DNA from: Rhodobacteraceae bacterium DSL-40
Lineage (GTDB): Bacteria > Pseudomonadota > Alphaproteobacteria > Rhodobacterales > Rhodobacteraceae
Length of the DNA stretch: 64,000 nt
Assembly (NCBI GenBank): GCA_003258405.1
Contig: QKPN01000001.1
Span: 558,001-622,000 of the forward strand
Direction of reading: 5' to 3'
Shown here: one piece after another, positions 1 to 8,960 of the stretch
Layout: each line of letters starts with the position of its first letter
Numbering within the stretch: the stretch's first letter is position 1
Notes under the pieces: model-generated
What the model was told of the DNA's origin: nothing
Seen by the model: only the letters and a program-made list of their open reading frames with translations
The model's database searches: none
Program-made: the position numbers and the translations under genes

Positions 1-43
1 ACAAGGCCTGAGCCCCTCACCAGATATTTCGAACACCGATCCT

Positions 44-1354
44 TCACAGACGATCGCGAAGCGCATACCAACTCATCGCGAGCGCCAGAAGTGGCGCCCG
101 CAACGCCCCGCCACCGGGGAAACGCGTCTGGGGCAGCTTGGAAAATACATCAAAGCGCCCGGCCTGACCGGCAACTGCCTCCGCCATCAGCTTGCCCGAG
201 AGCGTTGCCATCGCCACGCCATGACCGGAGAAACCGGCCGCGGAATAGACATTCGGGGCGAGCCGCTGCAGCGCGGGCATCCGGTTCACCGTGATCGCAA
301 GCGTGCCACCCCAAGCGTAAGCAATCCGTGTGTGCGCAAGCTGAGGATAGACCCGGAGCATGTTTGGCCGCACAAGCGCCGCAATGTCGCCCGGGAAACG
401 ATAGCCATAGGTTTCGCCGCCCCCGAACAGCAGTCGCCGATCTTCGGAAAGCCGGAAGTAGTTGACCACGAAGCGGGTATCCGCCACGGCGACATCGTCG
501 CGGATCAAGGCACGGGCCGCGTCCTCGCCCAAGGGGTCGGTGGCAATGATAAAGTTGTTGATCGGCATGACCCGAGTCGACACTTCCGGCTCAAGACCGC
601 AAAGATAGCCGTTGCAGGCAAGGACCACATGCCGCACCCGCACACTGCCATGCGCGGTCTCGACCTGCGGCCGCGGTCCTGGATGAATTGCCGTCACCCG
701 GCTTCGTTCATGGATGCGCACCCCGGCTTCGCCTGCGGCTGAGCCAAGACCCAGCGCATAGGAAAGTGGGTGGAGATGTGAGCCTCCCTTGTCGAGCACG
801 CCGCCCCAATAGGCCTCCGTTCCGAGCGCCAAACGGATCGCGTCGCGGTCAAGGGGTTCGGTTTCCAAATAACCGTAGGTCCTGGCGAGGTTCTCTGCAT
901 CCGCATGTAGCGCGCGGACATAGCTCTTGCGATGCGCTGCGTGGATGACGCCAGGCCGAAGGGCGCAGTCGATTGCGTGACGTTCGATGCGCCGCCGGAC
1001 CAAGGCCTTTGCCTCCTCGGCCATGGACCAGAACCGCCGCGCCATGTCGATACCTACAGCCTTCTCAATCCAGGACTGGTCCTGACGCTGGCCCGATCCG
1101 ACTTGACCGCCATTCCGGCCCGATGCCCCCCAGCCAAGACGCTGCGCCTCCAGAAGCACGACGTCGAAGCCGGCTTCCGCGAGATGGAGCGCAGCTGAGA
1201 GGCCAGTATATCCCCCGCCGATCACGCAAACATCCGCGCTCGCGGCGCCAGCAAGCGCAGGAAGCGGTGGCGGGGCTGCGACACTTGCGGCGTACCAACT
1301 CGGGGCATGCCGCCCGGGCGTGTCATTGACGGTAAGAAGATCGAGTTGCCGCAT
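44..1354 (-). CDS. puuB: FAD-dependent gamma-glutamylputrescine oxidase-like protein, copy 1
   Basis: A 436-residue DAO-type flavoprotein. The N-terminal dinucleotide-binding motif is VCVIGGGYTGLS (about residues 42-53). It is followed by GWGASGRNGGQVG near residue 74, a stretch typical of PuuB and related amine oxidases, and the C-terminal FAD contact GFSGHGVAMAT. Family members oxidise gamma-glutamylputrescine to the aldehyde in the cytoplasm, releasing ammonia and peroxide. It lies on the same strand as the polyamine genes from 2474 to 11614 but is separated from them by a decayed GGDEF gene, so it may have its own promoter. A second copy lies at 8961-10271. The amine substrate is inferred from the neighbours; other DAO-family amines are possible. 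Confidence 0.8.
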   Translation of the reverse strand: MRQLDLLTVNDTPGRHAPSWYAASVAAPPPLPALAGAASADVCVIGGGYTGLSAALHLAEAGFDVVLLEAQRLGWGASGRNGGQVGSGQRQDQSWIEKAVGIDMARRFWSMAEEAKALVRRRIERHAIDCALRPGVIHAAHRKSYVRALHADAENLARTYGYLETEPLDRDAIRLALGTEAYWGGVLDKGGSHLHPLSYALGLGSAAGEAGVRIHERSRVTAIHPGPRPQVETAHGSVRVRHVVLACNGYLCGLEPEVSTRVMPINNFIIATDPLGEDAARALIRDDVAVADTRFVVNYFRLSEDRRLLFGGGETYGYRFPGDIAALVRPNMLRVYPQLAHTRIAYAWGGTLAITVNRMPALQRLAPNVYSAAGFSGHGVAMATLSGKLMAEAVAGQAGRFDVFSKLPQTRFPGGGALRAPLLALAMSWYALRDRL

Positions 1355-1701
1355 GTCGAATCCGGTGGTTGCGCGCGCTCGGTATCAGGATGCGTGTCGG
1401 CTGGCCAGCTGGCAGCACATTAGTACTGCTTCACCCGGATTGACTAGGATCCGCCGAAAACACAATCATAGATGTGACTTTTATGGGATTCCTGCACGCA
1501 ATTTTCGAACGACTGAAACTTGCCGGCACTCCTCAGCCTGCATCGCGTATTGATCTTCAGACCCTTGCCGACAGCTTCTAGTATACGGCCATGCAGGGCG
1601 CGCGCGCCGGAGAGTGTATGCTCGCAAGGGTGGCTTTGCCATTCTGTAAGATGTACCGTTGGTGCAGGCATCCATGAAGCGAATGATGGTCGGGCAACGC
1701 C
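1355..1701. other. gene-free stretch upstream of puuB copy 1 and of the GGDEF remnant
   Basis: No intact reading frame here has recognisable protein character. The left part should carry the promoter of the minus-strand puuB copy 1. The right part may hold further eroded PAS-domain sequence of the plus-strand GGDEF pseudogene, but I could not recognise a convincing motif. Confidence 0.4.
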
Positions 1702-2378
1702 ATGATCATCTCGAGATACGAGCGCGCCACGAGGACGGGGCAGGTCATACGGCTCGACGGAATAGTGCAATTCACTCAGCGCAACGGCCTCTCGTCAGGC
1801 GAAATGACAATCGTTCTGCGCGATATCGGCGAGCGAAAAACCTGGAAGAGGGAACTGGACGCGCTTGCCTTCACGGATGCGATCACTGGGCTGGCAAACC
1901 GTCGCGGCTTTGACTTGGCAATCGGGCACTACTGCCAGGATACCACGTACATCGGTTCCCGCCTCTCGCCCATCCTGATCGATCTCGATCACTTCAAAGA
2001 GGTGAATGACCATTTCGGTCATCAGGTCAGCGACGACTATCTGCGCGTGATCGCGACGTTCTGCGGTCGGGCATAGTGGCGCACGATGCGATCGCAGCGC
2101 TATGGCAGTGAGAAAATGGCGCTGATCCTTCCCGCTGTGGACACTAGAGGCGCCGTGGAGCGCACCAAAGCAGTCCGAGGCGATTGTCCTCGGCCTCCGG
2201 CTGCTGGGACCACCCTTGGAGATGCCACGTGCGGTCTCTCAAGCATAAGTGCGGGCATCGCGACGGAACTGCTGCGTCCGGAGGAAGCATCGATATGCCC
2301 GCAGGGCCGCTCATGGCCGCTGACCGGGCGCCCCGCAAGGCAAAGAGAGAGTGCGCAACAGCACTGAGTCAGCGGTAA
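1702..2378 (+). pseudogene. decayed PAS-GGDEF diguanylate cyclase
   Basis: The first frame reads like the end of a PAS domain (IVLRDIGERK) followed by the start of a GGDEF domain (DAITGLANRRGF, then ILIDLDHFKEVNDHFGHQ). It ends at a stop codon at 2074-2076. Between about 2055 and 2095 the alignment to the family is restored only by changing frame: the +2 frame gives IVAHDAIAA, then the original frame gives RYGSEKMALILPAVD. The signature GGEEF is therefore changed to GSEKM. A third frame change near 2290 is needed to reach AADRAPRKAKRE before the stop at 2378. Several lesions plus a destroyed active-site signature mark this as a dead gene. It sits between the two halves of the polyamine locus on the opposite strand. 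Confidence 0.85.
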
Positions 2379-2406
2379 TTTTGCGGCCGGAGCAGTGCCT
2401 CGCGAG

Positions 2407-2452
2407 CTAGATCAAAACCGTTTCAGATTGAATCGCAATCTAAAAGAGGATT
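2407..2452 (+). repeat. 46-bp dispersed palindromic repeat, copy 1
   Basis: Begins CTAGATCAAAACC and ends GAGGATT. The core is a hairpin, AGATTG-AATCG-CAATCT, with extra T/A pairing outside it. It matches the reverse complement of 52559-52604 and, in plus orientation, 56044-56089, all exactly 46 bp. It is intergenic, just downstream of the puuA copy 1 stop. Confidence 0.75.
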
Positions 2453-2473
2453 CCACTCCAAGCAGCATGATGT

Positions 2474-3850
2474 TCAGACGTTCAAGAGCAGATGGGCCCG
2501 CTCCCAAGGCGAGATGACCCTCAGGAAAGTTTCAATCTCGTCGCGCTTTATCGCCTTGTAAACGCTACAGAATTCCCGGCCCAGCAAAGCTGCAACCTCA
2601 CTCCCCTCGGCTTCGAAGAGATCGAGCGCGGGAAGGAGATCGCGGGGAAGCGCCCTCGCCCGTCGATAGGCCTCTCCCGTCACCGGATCGCGCGGTGTCA
2701 TCCCTTCCTTCATGCCCAGATAGCCGCACGCCAGCGATGCCGCCAGCGCTAGATAAGGATTGCAGTCCATGCCAACGATGCGGTTCTCAATACGGCGGGC
2801 CTCCGGCGGCCCAATGGGAATACGCAAGCCGGTGGTGCGGTTGTCGGGACCCCATTCGAGATTGATCGGCGCAGACCCTTCGGGAACGTAGCGGCGGTAA
2901 CTGTTCACATATGGTGCGAAGATGCACACGACGGAGGGAAAGTGGAGCTGCTGGCCGGCAAGATATCCGTAGAACAGACTGCTGGCGCTGCCGTCCGGCT
3001 CGCTGAAGAGGTTTCGCCCGGACTTTGTGTCCACCACCGACTGGTGGATATGCATGGCGCTTCCCGGCTCATCCTGCATCGGCTTTGCCATGAAGGTTGC
3101 GAAGCAATTGTTCCGGAGCGCCGCTTCGCGGATCGTCCTCTTGAAGAAGAACACCTGATCCGCGAGCTTCAGCGGATCGCCGTGAATGAAATTTATCTCG
3201 ACCTGACCCGCGCCACCTTCCTGGATGATCGTGTCGATCTCGAAGCCCTGCACTTCGGCGAAATCGTAGATGTCGTCGATGACCTTGCCATACTCGTCAA
3301 CCGCCGACATCGAATAGGCCTGCCGGCTCGCCATCTGACGCCCCGTGCGGCCGAGCGGGGGTTCGATCGGCTCGTTGGGATTGAGATTGGGCTTGATGAG
3401 ATAGAATTCCATCTCTGGCGCAACGACCGGCTCCCAGCCTTCGCGGGCATAGAGATCAAGGACTCGCTTCAGAACGTTCCGCGGCGCGACCGGAACAGGA
3501 TTCCCGCTCAGATCCTCGATGTCATGTATGACCTGCACGGTGATATCATCGGCCCAGGGCGCAGCGGTGGCCGTCGTGTAGTCGGGTTTCAGGACCATGT
3601 CTGCTTCGGTCCACTGATGCGCGATATCCATATCGACATAATCGCCCGAGATCGTCTGGTAAAAGAGCGAGGTCGGCAGATACATCCGGTCGCCACGCGA
3701 GAACTTCTGGAAGGGCATGGCCTTGCCGCGCGAAATCCCTGCGATATCGCAGATCACGCATTCAACTTCCTCGACCCGGCGATCTGCAACCCAGTCGCGA
3801 AAGCCCGCGGGAAGCTTGTCGAAAGCGATGCGGCGGATATCCTCACTCAT
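2474..3850 (-). CDS. puuA: gamma-glutamylputrescine synthetase (glutamine synthetase family), copy 1
   Basis: A 458-residue glutamine-synthetase fold enzyme expected to ligate glutamate to putrescine with ATP. Visible family motifs are APEMEFYLIKPN (metal-binding Glu), IQEGGAGQVEINF, MHIHQS, and the C-terminal RRIENRIVGMDCNPYLALA, with an ending SPWERAHLLLNV like that of PuuA proteins. The frame is open further upstream, but that extension would overlap the end of speB. The ATG at 3850 (MSEDIRRIAF) matches the normal N-terminus. It lies 85 bp after speB on the same strand. A second synthetase is at 10268-11614. The substrate is inferred from context; other amines such as cadaverine or ethanolamine are alternatives. 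Confidence 0.85.
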   Translation of the reverse strand: MSEDIRRIAFDKLPAGFRDWVADRRVEEVECVICDIAGISRGKAMPFQKFSRGDRMYLPTSLFYQTISGDYVDMDIAHQWTEADMVLKPDYTTATAAPWADDITVQVIHDIEDLSGNPVPVAPRNVLKRVLDLYAREGWEPVVAPEMEFYLIKPNLNPNEPIEPPLGRTGRQMASRQAYSMSAVDEYGKVIDDIYDFAEVQGFEIDTIIQEGGAGQVEINFIHGDPLKLADQVFFFKRTIREAALRNNCFATFMAKPMQDEPGSAMHIHQSVVDTKSGRNLFSEPDGSASSLFYGYLAGQQLHFPSVVCIFAPYVNSYRRYVPEGSAPINLEWGPDNRTTGLRIPIGPPEARRIENRIVGMDCNPYLALAASLACGYLGMKEGMTPRDPVTGEAYRRARALPRDLLPALDLFEAEGSEVAALLGREFCSVYKAIKRDEIETFLRVISPWERAHLLLNV

Positions 3851-3935
3851 GCGTGTTCCGTTTCTGTTGGCGGCGCACATTCGAGCGCCTTTCGATTCCG
3901 TCGCGTCAGGACGTTCCTTCAATTGGTAAGGCGGG

Positions 3936-4916
3936 TCAGACTCCCGCTTCCAACCCGATCTCCACACCGCTTGCGCCCGACCTCTCGGCAATTAGACAGA
4001 GCCAGTCATGCGCAAGGTGTGCCGCAGCCAATGCCGTTATTTCAGCACTATCGTATGGCGGAGACACCTCCACGATGTCCATCCCCACGAGATCGAGCCC
4101 GGCGAGCCCTCGGACAATCTCGAGCCCCTGCCAGCTTGCCAGACCGCCGGGCACTGGCGTGCCGGTCCCTGGCGCGAAAGCCGGGTCAAGGCCGTCTATG
4201 TCGAAGGAAAGATAGACGGGCGCCCCGCCGGCCCGGGCCCGCACCGTTTCGATGGCCCGGCCGACTCCGTAGCGATGGATCCAAGGTGACGTCAGTATCC
4301 CGATCCCGAGACTGTCATCGTGATAGGTCCGGATACCGAGCTGGGTCGAGCGCGCCGGATCTATGAGCCCCTCGCGTATCGCCCGGCCCATCATCGTGCC
4401 ATGATCGATACGATCCGGATCGTCCGGCCACAGATCTCCATGGGCATCAACTTGCACGAGCGCAAGGGGGCCGTATTTTGCCGCATGGGCCCGCAGCAGA
4501 GGCCAAGTAACGAAATGGTCGCCGCCTAGCGAGAGAAGCTTCGCGCCGCTCTCGAGAACGTCCCCCGCCGCGGCCTCGATTGCTGCCGGGACGGCCGCAG
4601 GATGATGAGGGTCCAGCATGCAATCGCCGCGATCAACGATTGCGAGGCTGGTCAGCAGATCGAAGCCGAATGGGAAGGCCTTGAGTTCGGCGAGTTGCAC
4701 CGAGGCCGCCCGGATCGCGCGCGGGCCGAGTCGGCAGCCGGGACGGTTGGTCACGGCACTGTCAAACGGGAGGCCCATCACGGCCACGTCAACACCCTCG
4801 AGATCCCGAGAATATCGGCGGCGCAGAAAGGACAATGCGCCGCCATAGGTCATTTCCGTAACGCGAGAGCGATTGTCTCTGGCGCGAAACGCGCCGTCTC
4901 CTTCCACTTCGGTCAA
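3936..4916 (-). CDS. speB: agmatinase / arginase-family ureohydrolase
   Basis: A 326-residue ureohydrolase with all three manganese-binding signatures: LSLGGDHFVTWP, VQVDAHGDLWPDD and SFDIDGLDPAFAPGTGTP. Agmatinase cleaves agmatine to putrescine and urea; close relatives act on guanidinobutyrate or arginine. Its start overlaps the end of the potC-like permease gene by 4 bp (ATGA), so translation is probably coupled. Placement inside a polyamine uptake and glutamylation locus supports agmatinase and suggests that imported agmatine is converted to putrescine before PuuA acts. Confidence 0.85.
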   Translation of the reverse strand: MTEVEGDGAFRARDNRSRVTEMTYGGALSFLRRRYSRDLEGVDVAVMGLPFDSAVTNRPGCRLGPRAIRAASVQLAELKAFPFGFDLLTSLAIVDRGDCMLDPHHPAAVPAAIEAAAGDVLESGAKLLSLGGDHFVTWPLLRAHAAKYGPLALVQVDAHGDLWPDDPDRIDHGTMMGRAIREGLIDPARSTQLGIRTYHDDSLGIGILTSPWIHRYGVGRAIETVRARAGGAPVYLSFDIDGLDPAFAPGTGTPVPGGLASWQGLEIVRGLAGLDLVGMDIVEVSPPYDSAEITALAAAHLAHDWLCLIAERSGASGVEIGLEAGV

Positions 4917-5713
4917 GAACGCCGGCTCCGTTTGAGCTGCCAGGTGGCGACAAGGACACCCAAGGCAACGATGGCGATAATGATTGTCGCAAGAGCGTTT
5001 ATGTCCGGACTCACGCCCAGGCGGACCTTCGAGAAGATGACCATCGGGAGGGTCGATGCGCCAGGGCCGGTCACAAAGCTCGCGATCACGAGGTCGTCCA
5101 GAGAGAGCGTAAAGGCCAGCAACCAGCCCGCAATCAGAGCCGGAGCGATGACGGGGATGGTTATGTCGAAGAAGACCCTGACGGGCCGCGCGCCGAGATC
5201 CATTGCAGCCTCCTCAAGACTACGATCGAGGCTCGCGAGGCGCGACTGCACAACCACCGCCACATAGGCCATGCAGAAAGTCACATGAGCGATAATGATC
5301 GTCGTCATGCCACGCCCGGCCGGCCAGCCAATGAGCTGATCCATTGCAACGAAGAGCAGGAGAAGCGAAAGGCCGGTAATGACATCGGGCATGACGAGCG
5401 GTGCAGTGACCATCCCCGTCAGCAAGGCCCGGGTCCGAAAACGGCCAAAGCGGGTCAGAACATAGGCCGCGAGGGTTCCCAGGACGACCGCAGCGGTGGC
5501 CGACACCACGGCGACCTGGATGCTAACCCAGGCTGCGCGCAGGATCTGGGGATCGCGAAAGAGCTCGCCGTACCACTTTGTCGAGAAGCCACCCCAGACG
5601 GTCACGAGCTTGCTCTCATTGAAGCTGAAGATGATGAGCGACAGGATCGGCGCGTAGAGAAAGATGAAGCCCAGAACGCAGAAGATCACCAAGAACGTCG
5701 AGGCTCGCATCAT
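4913..5713 (-). CDS. potC: polyamine ABC transporter permease, PotC type
   Basis: A 266-residue inner-membrane permease with about six hydrophobic segments. The first is LGFIFLYAPILSLIIFSF. The cytoplasmic EAA loop that contacts the ATPase is visible as SLEEAAMDLGARPVRVF. The chosen start is the ATG at 5713, which overlaps the potB TGA in the classic ATGA arrangement; the open frame continues upstream but reads as potB out of frame. It pairs with PotB to form the channel of a putrescine/spermidine-type importer fed by PotF. Confidence 0.88.
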   Translation of the reverse strand: MMRASTFLVIFCVLGFIFLYAPILSLIIFSFNESKLVTVWGGFSTKWYGELFRDPQILRAAWVSIQVAVVSATAAVVLGTLAAYVLTRFGRFRTRALLTGMVTAPLVMPDVITGLSLLLLFVAMDQLIGWPAGRGMTTIIIAHVTFCMAYVAVVVQSRLASLDRSLEEAAMDLGARPVRVFFDITIPVIAPALIAGWLLAFTLSLDDLVIASFVTGPGASTLPMVIFSKVRLGVSPDINALATIIIAIVALGVLVATWQLKRSRRS

Positions 5714-6651
5714 GTCTCCTCCTGGGCGTGCGCCTGCGCGTTGCGCAATATCATGATGGGGATGACGAGCGCGATGAGCATGGCGATCGCCACTGCACTC
5801 GCAACGGGCCAATCGCGATTAGAGAAGAACTCGCTCCAGAGCACCCGGCCAATCATGAGCGTATCCGGCCCGCCGAGCAGTTCCGGAATGACGAACTCTC
5901 CGATTGCCGGAACGAAGACCAGCATAAACCCTGCAATGATCCCCGGCATGGAGAGCGGGAGGGTCACGTTGAAGAAGGTGGCGAGAGGGCGTGCGCCGAG
6001 ATCGGCCGACGCCTCGAGCAGGGACGGATCGAGCTTCACTAGATTGGCGTAAAGCGGAAGGATCATGAAGGGAAGATAGGTATAGACGATGCCGAGATAG
6101 ACCGCGAAATCAGTCTGAAGCATGACAAGGGGCTGATCAATAAGGCCCGTCCAGAGGAGAAAATTGTTGATGACGCCGTTGGAGCGCAGGAAGCCCTGCC
6201 ACGCATAGACCCGCAGCAGAAACGAGGTCCAGAACGGCAGCATGACCAAGGTGAGCAGGAGCGTACGGCGTGGCTCGGGGCTCCGGGCGATGTAATAGGC
6301 CATCGGGTAGCCGACCAAAAGCGCGATACAGGCCGAAATGAAAGCAACCTTCAGCGAAAAGACATAGGCGTTGAGGTAGAGCGGATCATCCAGAAGATAT
6401 CGATAGTTCCCCAGATTGAAGCTGAAGATCGCCCTTTCCCCATCCCACTCGAGGATCGGGAGATAAGGCGGAAGAGCGATCGCAGCCTCGCTGAGGCTGA
6501 TCTTTGCCACAACGAGGAAGGGGATCAGGAAGAAGACTGCAAGCCAGAGCACCGGCACGGCTATCACGAGACTTCGACCGCCAAGCCCGAAGCGCTGCAG
6601 CAGGGATGCCGTGAGACGAAAGGGAGCGAAGGTGGTCAGAGCGCGGCTCAT
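5710..6651 (-). CDS. potB: polyamine ABC transporter permease, PotB type
   Basis: A 313-residue permease. It has an N-terminal membrane segment (VIAVPVLWLAVFFLIPFLVV), an extracytoplasmic loop containing PYLPILEW, and later hydrophobic segments. The EAA loop is SLLEASADLGARPLATF. Length and layout match PotB/PotH of putrescine importers. It overlaps both the potA gene upstream and the potC gene downstream by 4 bp, so the transporter genes are translated as a coupled block. Confidence 0.88.
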   Translation of the reverse strand: MSRALTTFAPFRLTASLLQRFGLGGRSLVIAVPVLWLAVFFLIPFLVVAKISLSEAAIALPPYLPILEWDGERAIFSFNLGNYRYLLDDPLYLNAYVFSLKVAFISACIALLVGYPMAYYIARSPEPRRTLLLTLVMLPFWTSFLLRVYAWQGFLRSNGVINNFLLWTGLIDQPLVMLQTDFAVYLGIVYTYLPFMILPLYANLVKLDPSLLEASADLGARPLATFFNVTLPLSMPGIIAGFMLVFVPAIGEFVIPELLGGPDTLMIGRVLWSEFFSNRDWPVASAVAIAMLIALVIPIMILRNAQAHAQEET

Positions 6652-7784
6652 CGAGTCAGCACCACACCAGCATTGTCATCCCAGGACACCCAGACGTTCT
6701 CATCCCAGGAGATCGCATCTTCGACATGGCGCGACAGATTGACCTGCGTCGCGTTCAGATGCCTGCCCGAAGGAAGCCGCAGCCGATAGATCGATAGATT
6801 TCCCATGTAGGCGACTTCATCGACCATCGCCGGAAAGGTGTTCGGCAGATCTGGTCTTGCGCGGCTGAGCCTGAGCTTTTCGGGCCTGATCGCGTAGAAG
6901 AGCTCCTGACCGGGGCTGCAGGAGACACCGTGTCCGACGTGGATCACACCTTCGAGCTCCGGCGTCGCTATGTCGATATGGTCAGCCTCGTCCACCGTGA
7001 CATGGCCGGCGAAAAGGTTCACCGAGCCAATGAAGTCGGCCACGAAACGCGAGTTCGGATGCTCATAGATCTCCGCCGGCTCACCCACCTGCACGATGCG
7101 GCCGGCGTTCATGACGCCGATGCGTGAGGAAATCGTCATTGCTTCCTCCTGATCGTGCGTAACGACGATGAATGTGACGCCGAGGGTCTCCTGGATCTTC
7201 ACCAGCTCAAACTGAGTCTCTTCGCGAAGCTTCTTGTCGAGTGCGCCAAGCGGCTCATCGAGCAACAGCAACTTCGGACGCTTGACGAGGGCACGGGCCA
7301 GGGCCACGCGCTGACGCTGCCCCCCTGACAGCTGGTCCGGCTTCCGGCCGGCAAAACGTTCCAGCTGTACGAGCCGGAGCATATCTGCCACGCGCTCCAT
7401 GGCCTCGGCCTTGCGAACGCCTTCACGCAGCAGCCCATAGGCGATGTTGCGCTCTACCGTCATGTGCGGGAAGAGCGCATAGGACTGGAACATCATGTTC
7501 GTCGGACGGTCATATGCCGGAATACCGGCCATATCCTGCCCGTCGATTTCGATGCTGCCCTCAGTCGGCGTCTCGAAACCGGCCAACATTCTGAGGAGCG
7601 TGGACTTTCCACAGCCGGACCCACCGAGAAGGCAGAACAGTTCACCCTTGTAGATATCGAGAGAAACATCGTCGACGGCGACGAAATCATCGAACTTCTT
7701 CGTGATGCTCTGAATGCGGACAAAGGGCTGCGCACTTCCGGAAACCCATGGTTTTGCCAGGGCGGCAACTTCCTTGATGGTCAT
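6648..7784 (-). CDS. potA: polyamine ABC transporter ATP-binding protein
   Basis: A 378-residue ATPase. Walker A is GGSGCGKSTLLRML, the ABC signature LSGGQRQRVALARAL, Walker B LLLLDEPLGALD, and the H-loop THDQEEAM. The C-terminal part has the regulatory TOBE-type beta domain (FYAIRPEKLRLSR). The start at 7784 (MTIKEVAAL) is preceded by GGAGG; the open frame continues about 14 codons upstream without such a site. It energises the PotBC channel and is translationally coupled to potB. Confidence 0.88.
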   Translation of the reverse strand: MTIKEVAALAKPWVSGSAQPFVRIQSITKKFDDFVAVDDVSLDIYKGELFCLLGGSGCGKSTLLRMLAGFETPTEGSIEIDGQDMAGIPAYDRPTNMMFQSYALFPHMTVERNIAYGLLREGVRKAEAMERVADMLRLVQLERFAGRKPDQLSGGQRQRVALARALVKRPKLLLLDEPLGALDKKLREETQFELVKIQETLGVTFIVVTHDQEEAMTISSRIGVMNAGRIVQVGEPAEIYEHPNSRFVADFIGSVNLFAGHVTVDEADHIDIATPELEGVIHVGHGVSCSPGQELFYAIRPEKLRLSRARPDLPNTFPAMVDEVAYMGNLSIYRLRLPSGRHLNATQVNLSRHVEDAISWDENVWVSWDDNAGVVLTR

Positions 7785-7849
7785 CGGGCCTCCGGAAAAG
7801 CAACGGGAAACGGGGCGCAGCTTCACGCCCCGCGGGACACCAACAGATC

Positions 7850-8935
7850 TTACTGACCGGTGCGGACCTGCGTCCAGAGCCGCGTGAAGTCACGCTCGGT
7901 GCGTGCGTCACGCATCGCGGACGGGAAGAGATTTGCTAGCACATCCGCGGGCGGATAGATTTCCGGATTATCCTTGATCTCGGGGCTCACGAACTCAAGC
8001 GAGTCAGGGACCGCGTTCGGATAGAACACGTAGTTGGTGATATCCGCCATGATTTCCGGCTGAAGGATGAAGTCGATGAACTTGTGAGCTGCATCCGGGT
8101 TCGGGGCATCCGCGGGGATTGCCATCATGTCGAACCACTGCAGGGTCCCTTCCTTCGGGATTGAATAGTTGACCGTGATCCCGCGCGCCGCCTCCTCCGC
8201 CCGGTCCGCCGCAATGAAGACGTCGCCCGAAAAACCGACGGAAACGCAGACTTCTCCGTTCGCAAGGTCCGAGATGTATTGCGAGGAATGGAAATACCGG
8301 ATGTAAGGGCGAATTGCCTCGATCAGGCCGGCAGCTTCGGCAATCTCGTCACGGTTGCTCGTTCCCGGATCGTAGCCGAGATAGTGGAGAAGCGGCGGAA
8401 AGACTTCGGTCGCGCTGTCGAGCACGGTAATACCGCAATCGGCAAGCTTTGCCGCGTTCTCTGGATTCAGGATCAAATCCCAACTGTCAACCGGTGCATC
8501 CTCGCCCAGGCGCTCGCGCACCATGTCCGGATTGTAGCCTATACCGTTGGTGCCCCACATGTAGATGATCGCATGATCATTGTTCGCATCGTAGGCTGCG
8601 GCACGCTTCATCTGCTCAGGATCGAGATTGTCAAGGTTGGGAATCTTGGACTTGTCCAGCGGCATGTAGATTCCGCCCGCGATCTGGCGGCGCAGGAAAT
8701 CAGAAGTCGGCACGACAAGATCATAGCCGGATGAGCCCGCGAGAAGCTTTGCCTCGAGTACCTCATTGGAGTCGTAGACGTCATAAATGACGTCAATCCC
8801 GGTCAACGTCTCGAACTTTGCGATGGTGTCTTCGGCAATGTAATCGGACCAGTTGTAGATATGCAGCTCTTCCGCGAACGCGGGAGCTCCGAATGCAAAT
8901 ACGGCTGCTAGGACGGGAGCTTGACGCAAATTCAT
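7850..8935 (-). CDS. potF: periplasmic putrescine/polyamine-binding protein
   Basis: A 361-residue secreted binding protein. It has a short signal peptide ending near APAFAEE, then ELHIYNWSDYIAEDTI, which is the characteristic opening of PotD/PotF mature proteins. GYDLVVPTSDFLRRQI and CGITVLDSATEVFPPLL are further family blocks. It should deliver putrescine-type substrates to PotABC. It is 65 bp upstream of potA. PotF and PotD differ in ligand pocket residues that I cannot assign reliably by eye, so putrescine versus spermidine remains open. Confidence 0.87.
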   Translation of the reverse strand: MNLRQAPVLAAVFAFGAPAFAEELHIYNWSDYIAEDTIAKFETLTGIDVIYDVYDSNEVLEAKLLAGSSGYDLVVPTSDFLRRQIAGGIYMPLDKSKIPNLDNLDPEQMKRAAAYDANNDHAIIYMWGTNGIGYNPDMVRERLGEDAPVDSWDLILNPENAAKLADCGITVLDSATEVFPPLLHYLGYDPGTSNRDEIAEAAGLIEAIRPYIRYFHSSQYISDLANGEVCVSVGFSGDVFIAADRAEEAARGITVNYSIPKEGTLQWFDMMAIPADAPNPDAAHKFIDFILQPEIMADITNYVFYPNAVPDSLEFVSPEIKDNPEIYPPADVLANLFPSAMRDARTERDFTRLWTQVRTGQ

Positions 8936-8960
8936 ATAAGCATCCTTCTACGATTCGGGA

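Noticed and set aside
2942-4366. 474-residue plus-strand open frame opposite puuA copy 1 and speB
   Set aside because: It is antisense to two recognisable enzymes, and its translation has the Arg/Leu-rich composition of a high-GC shadow frame with no domain.
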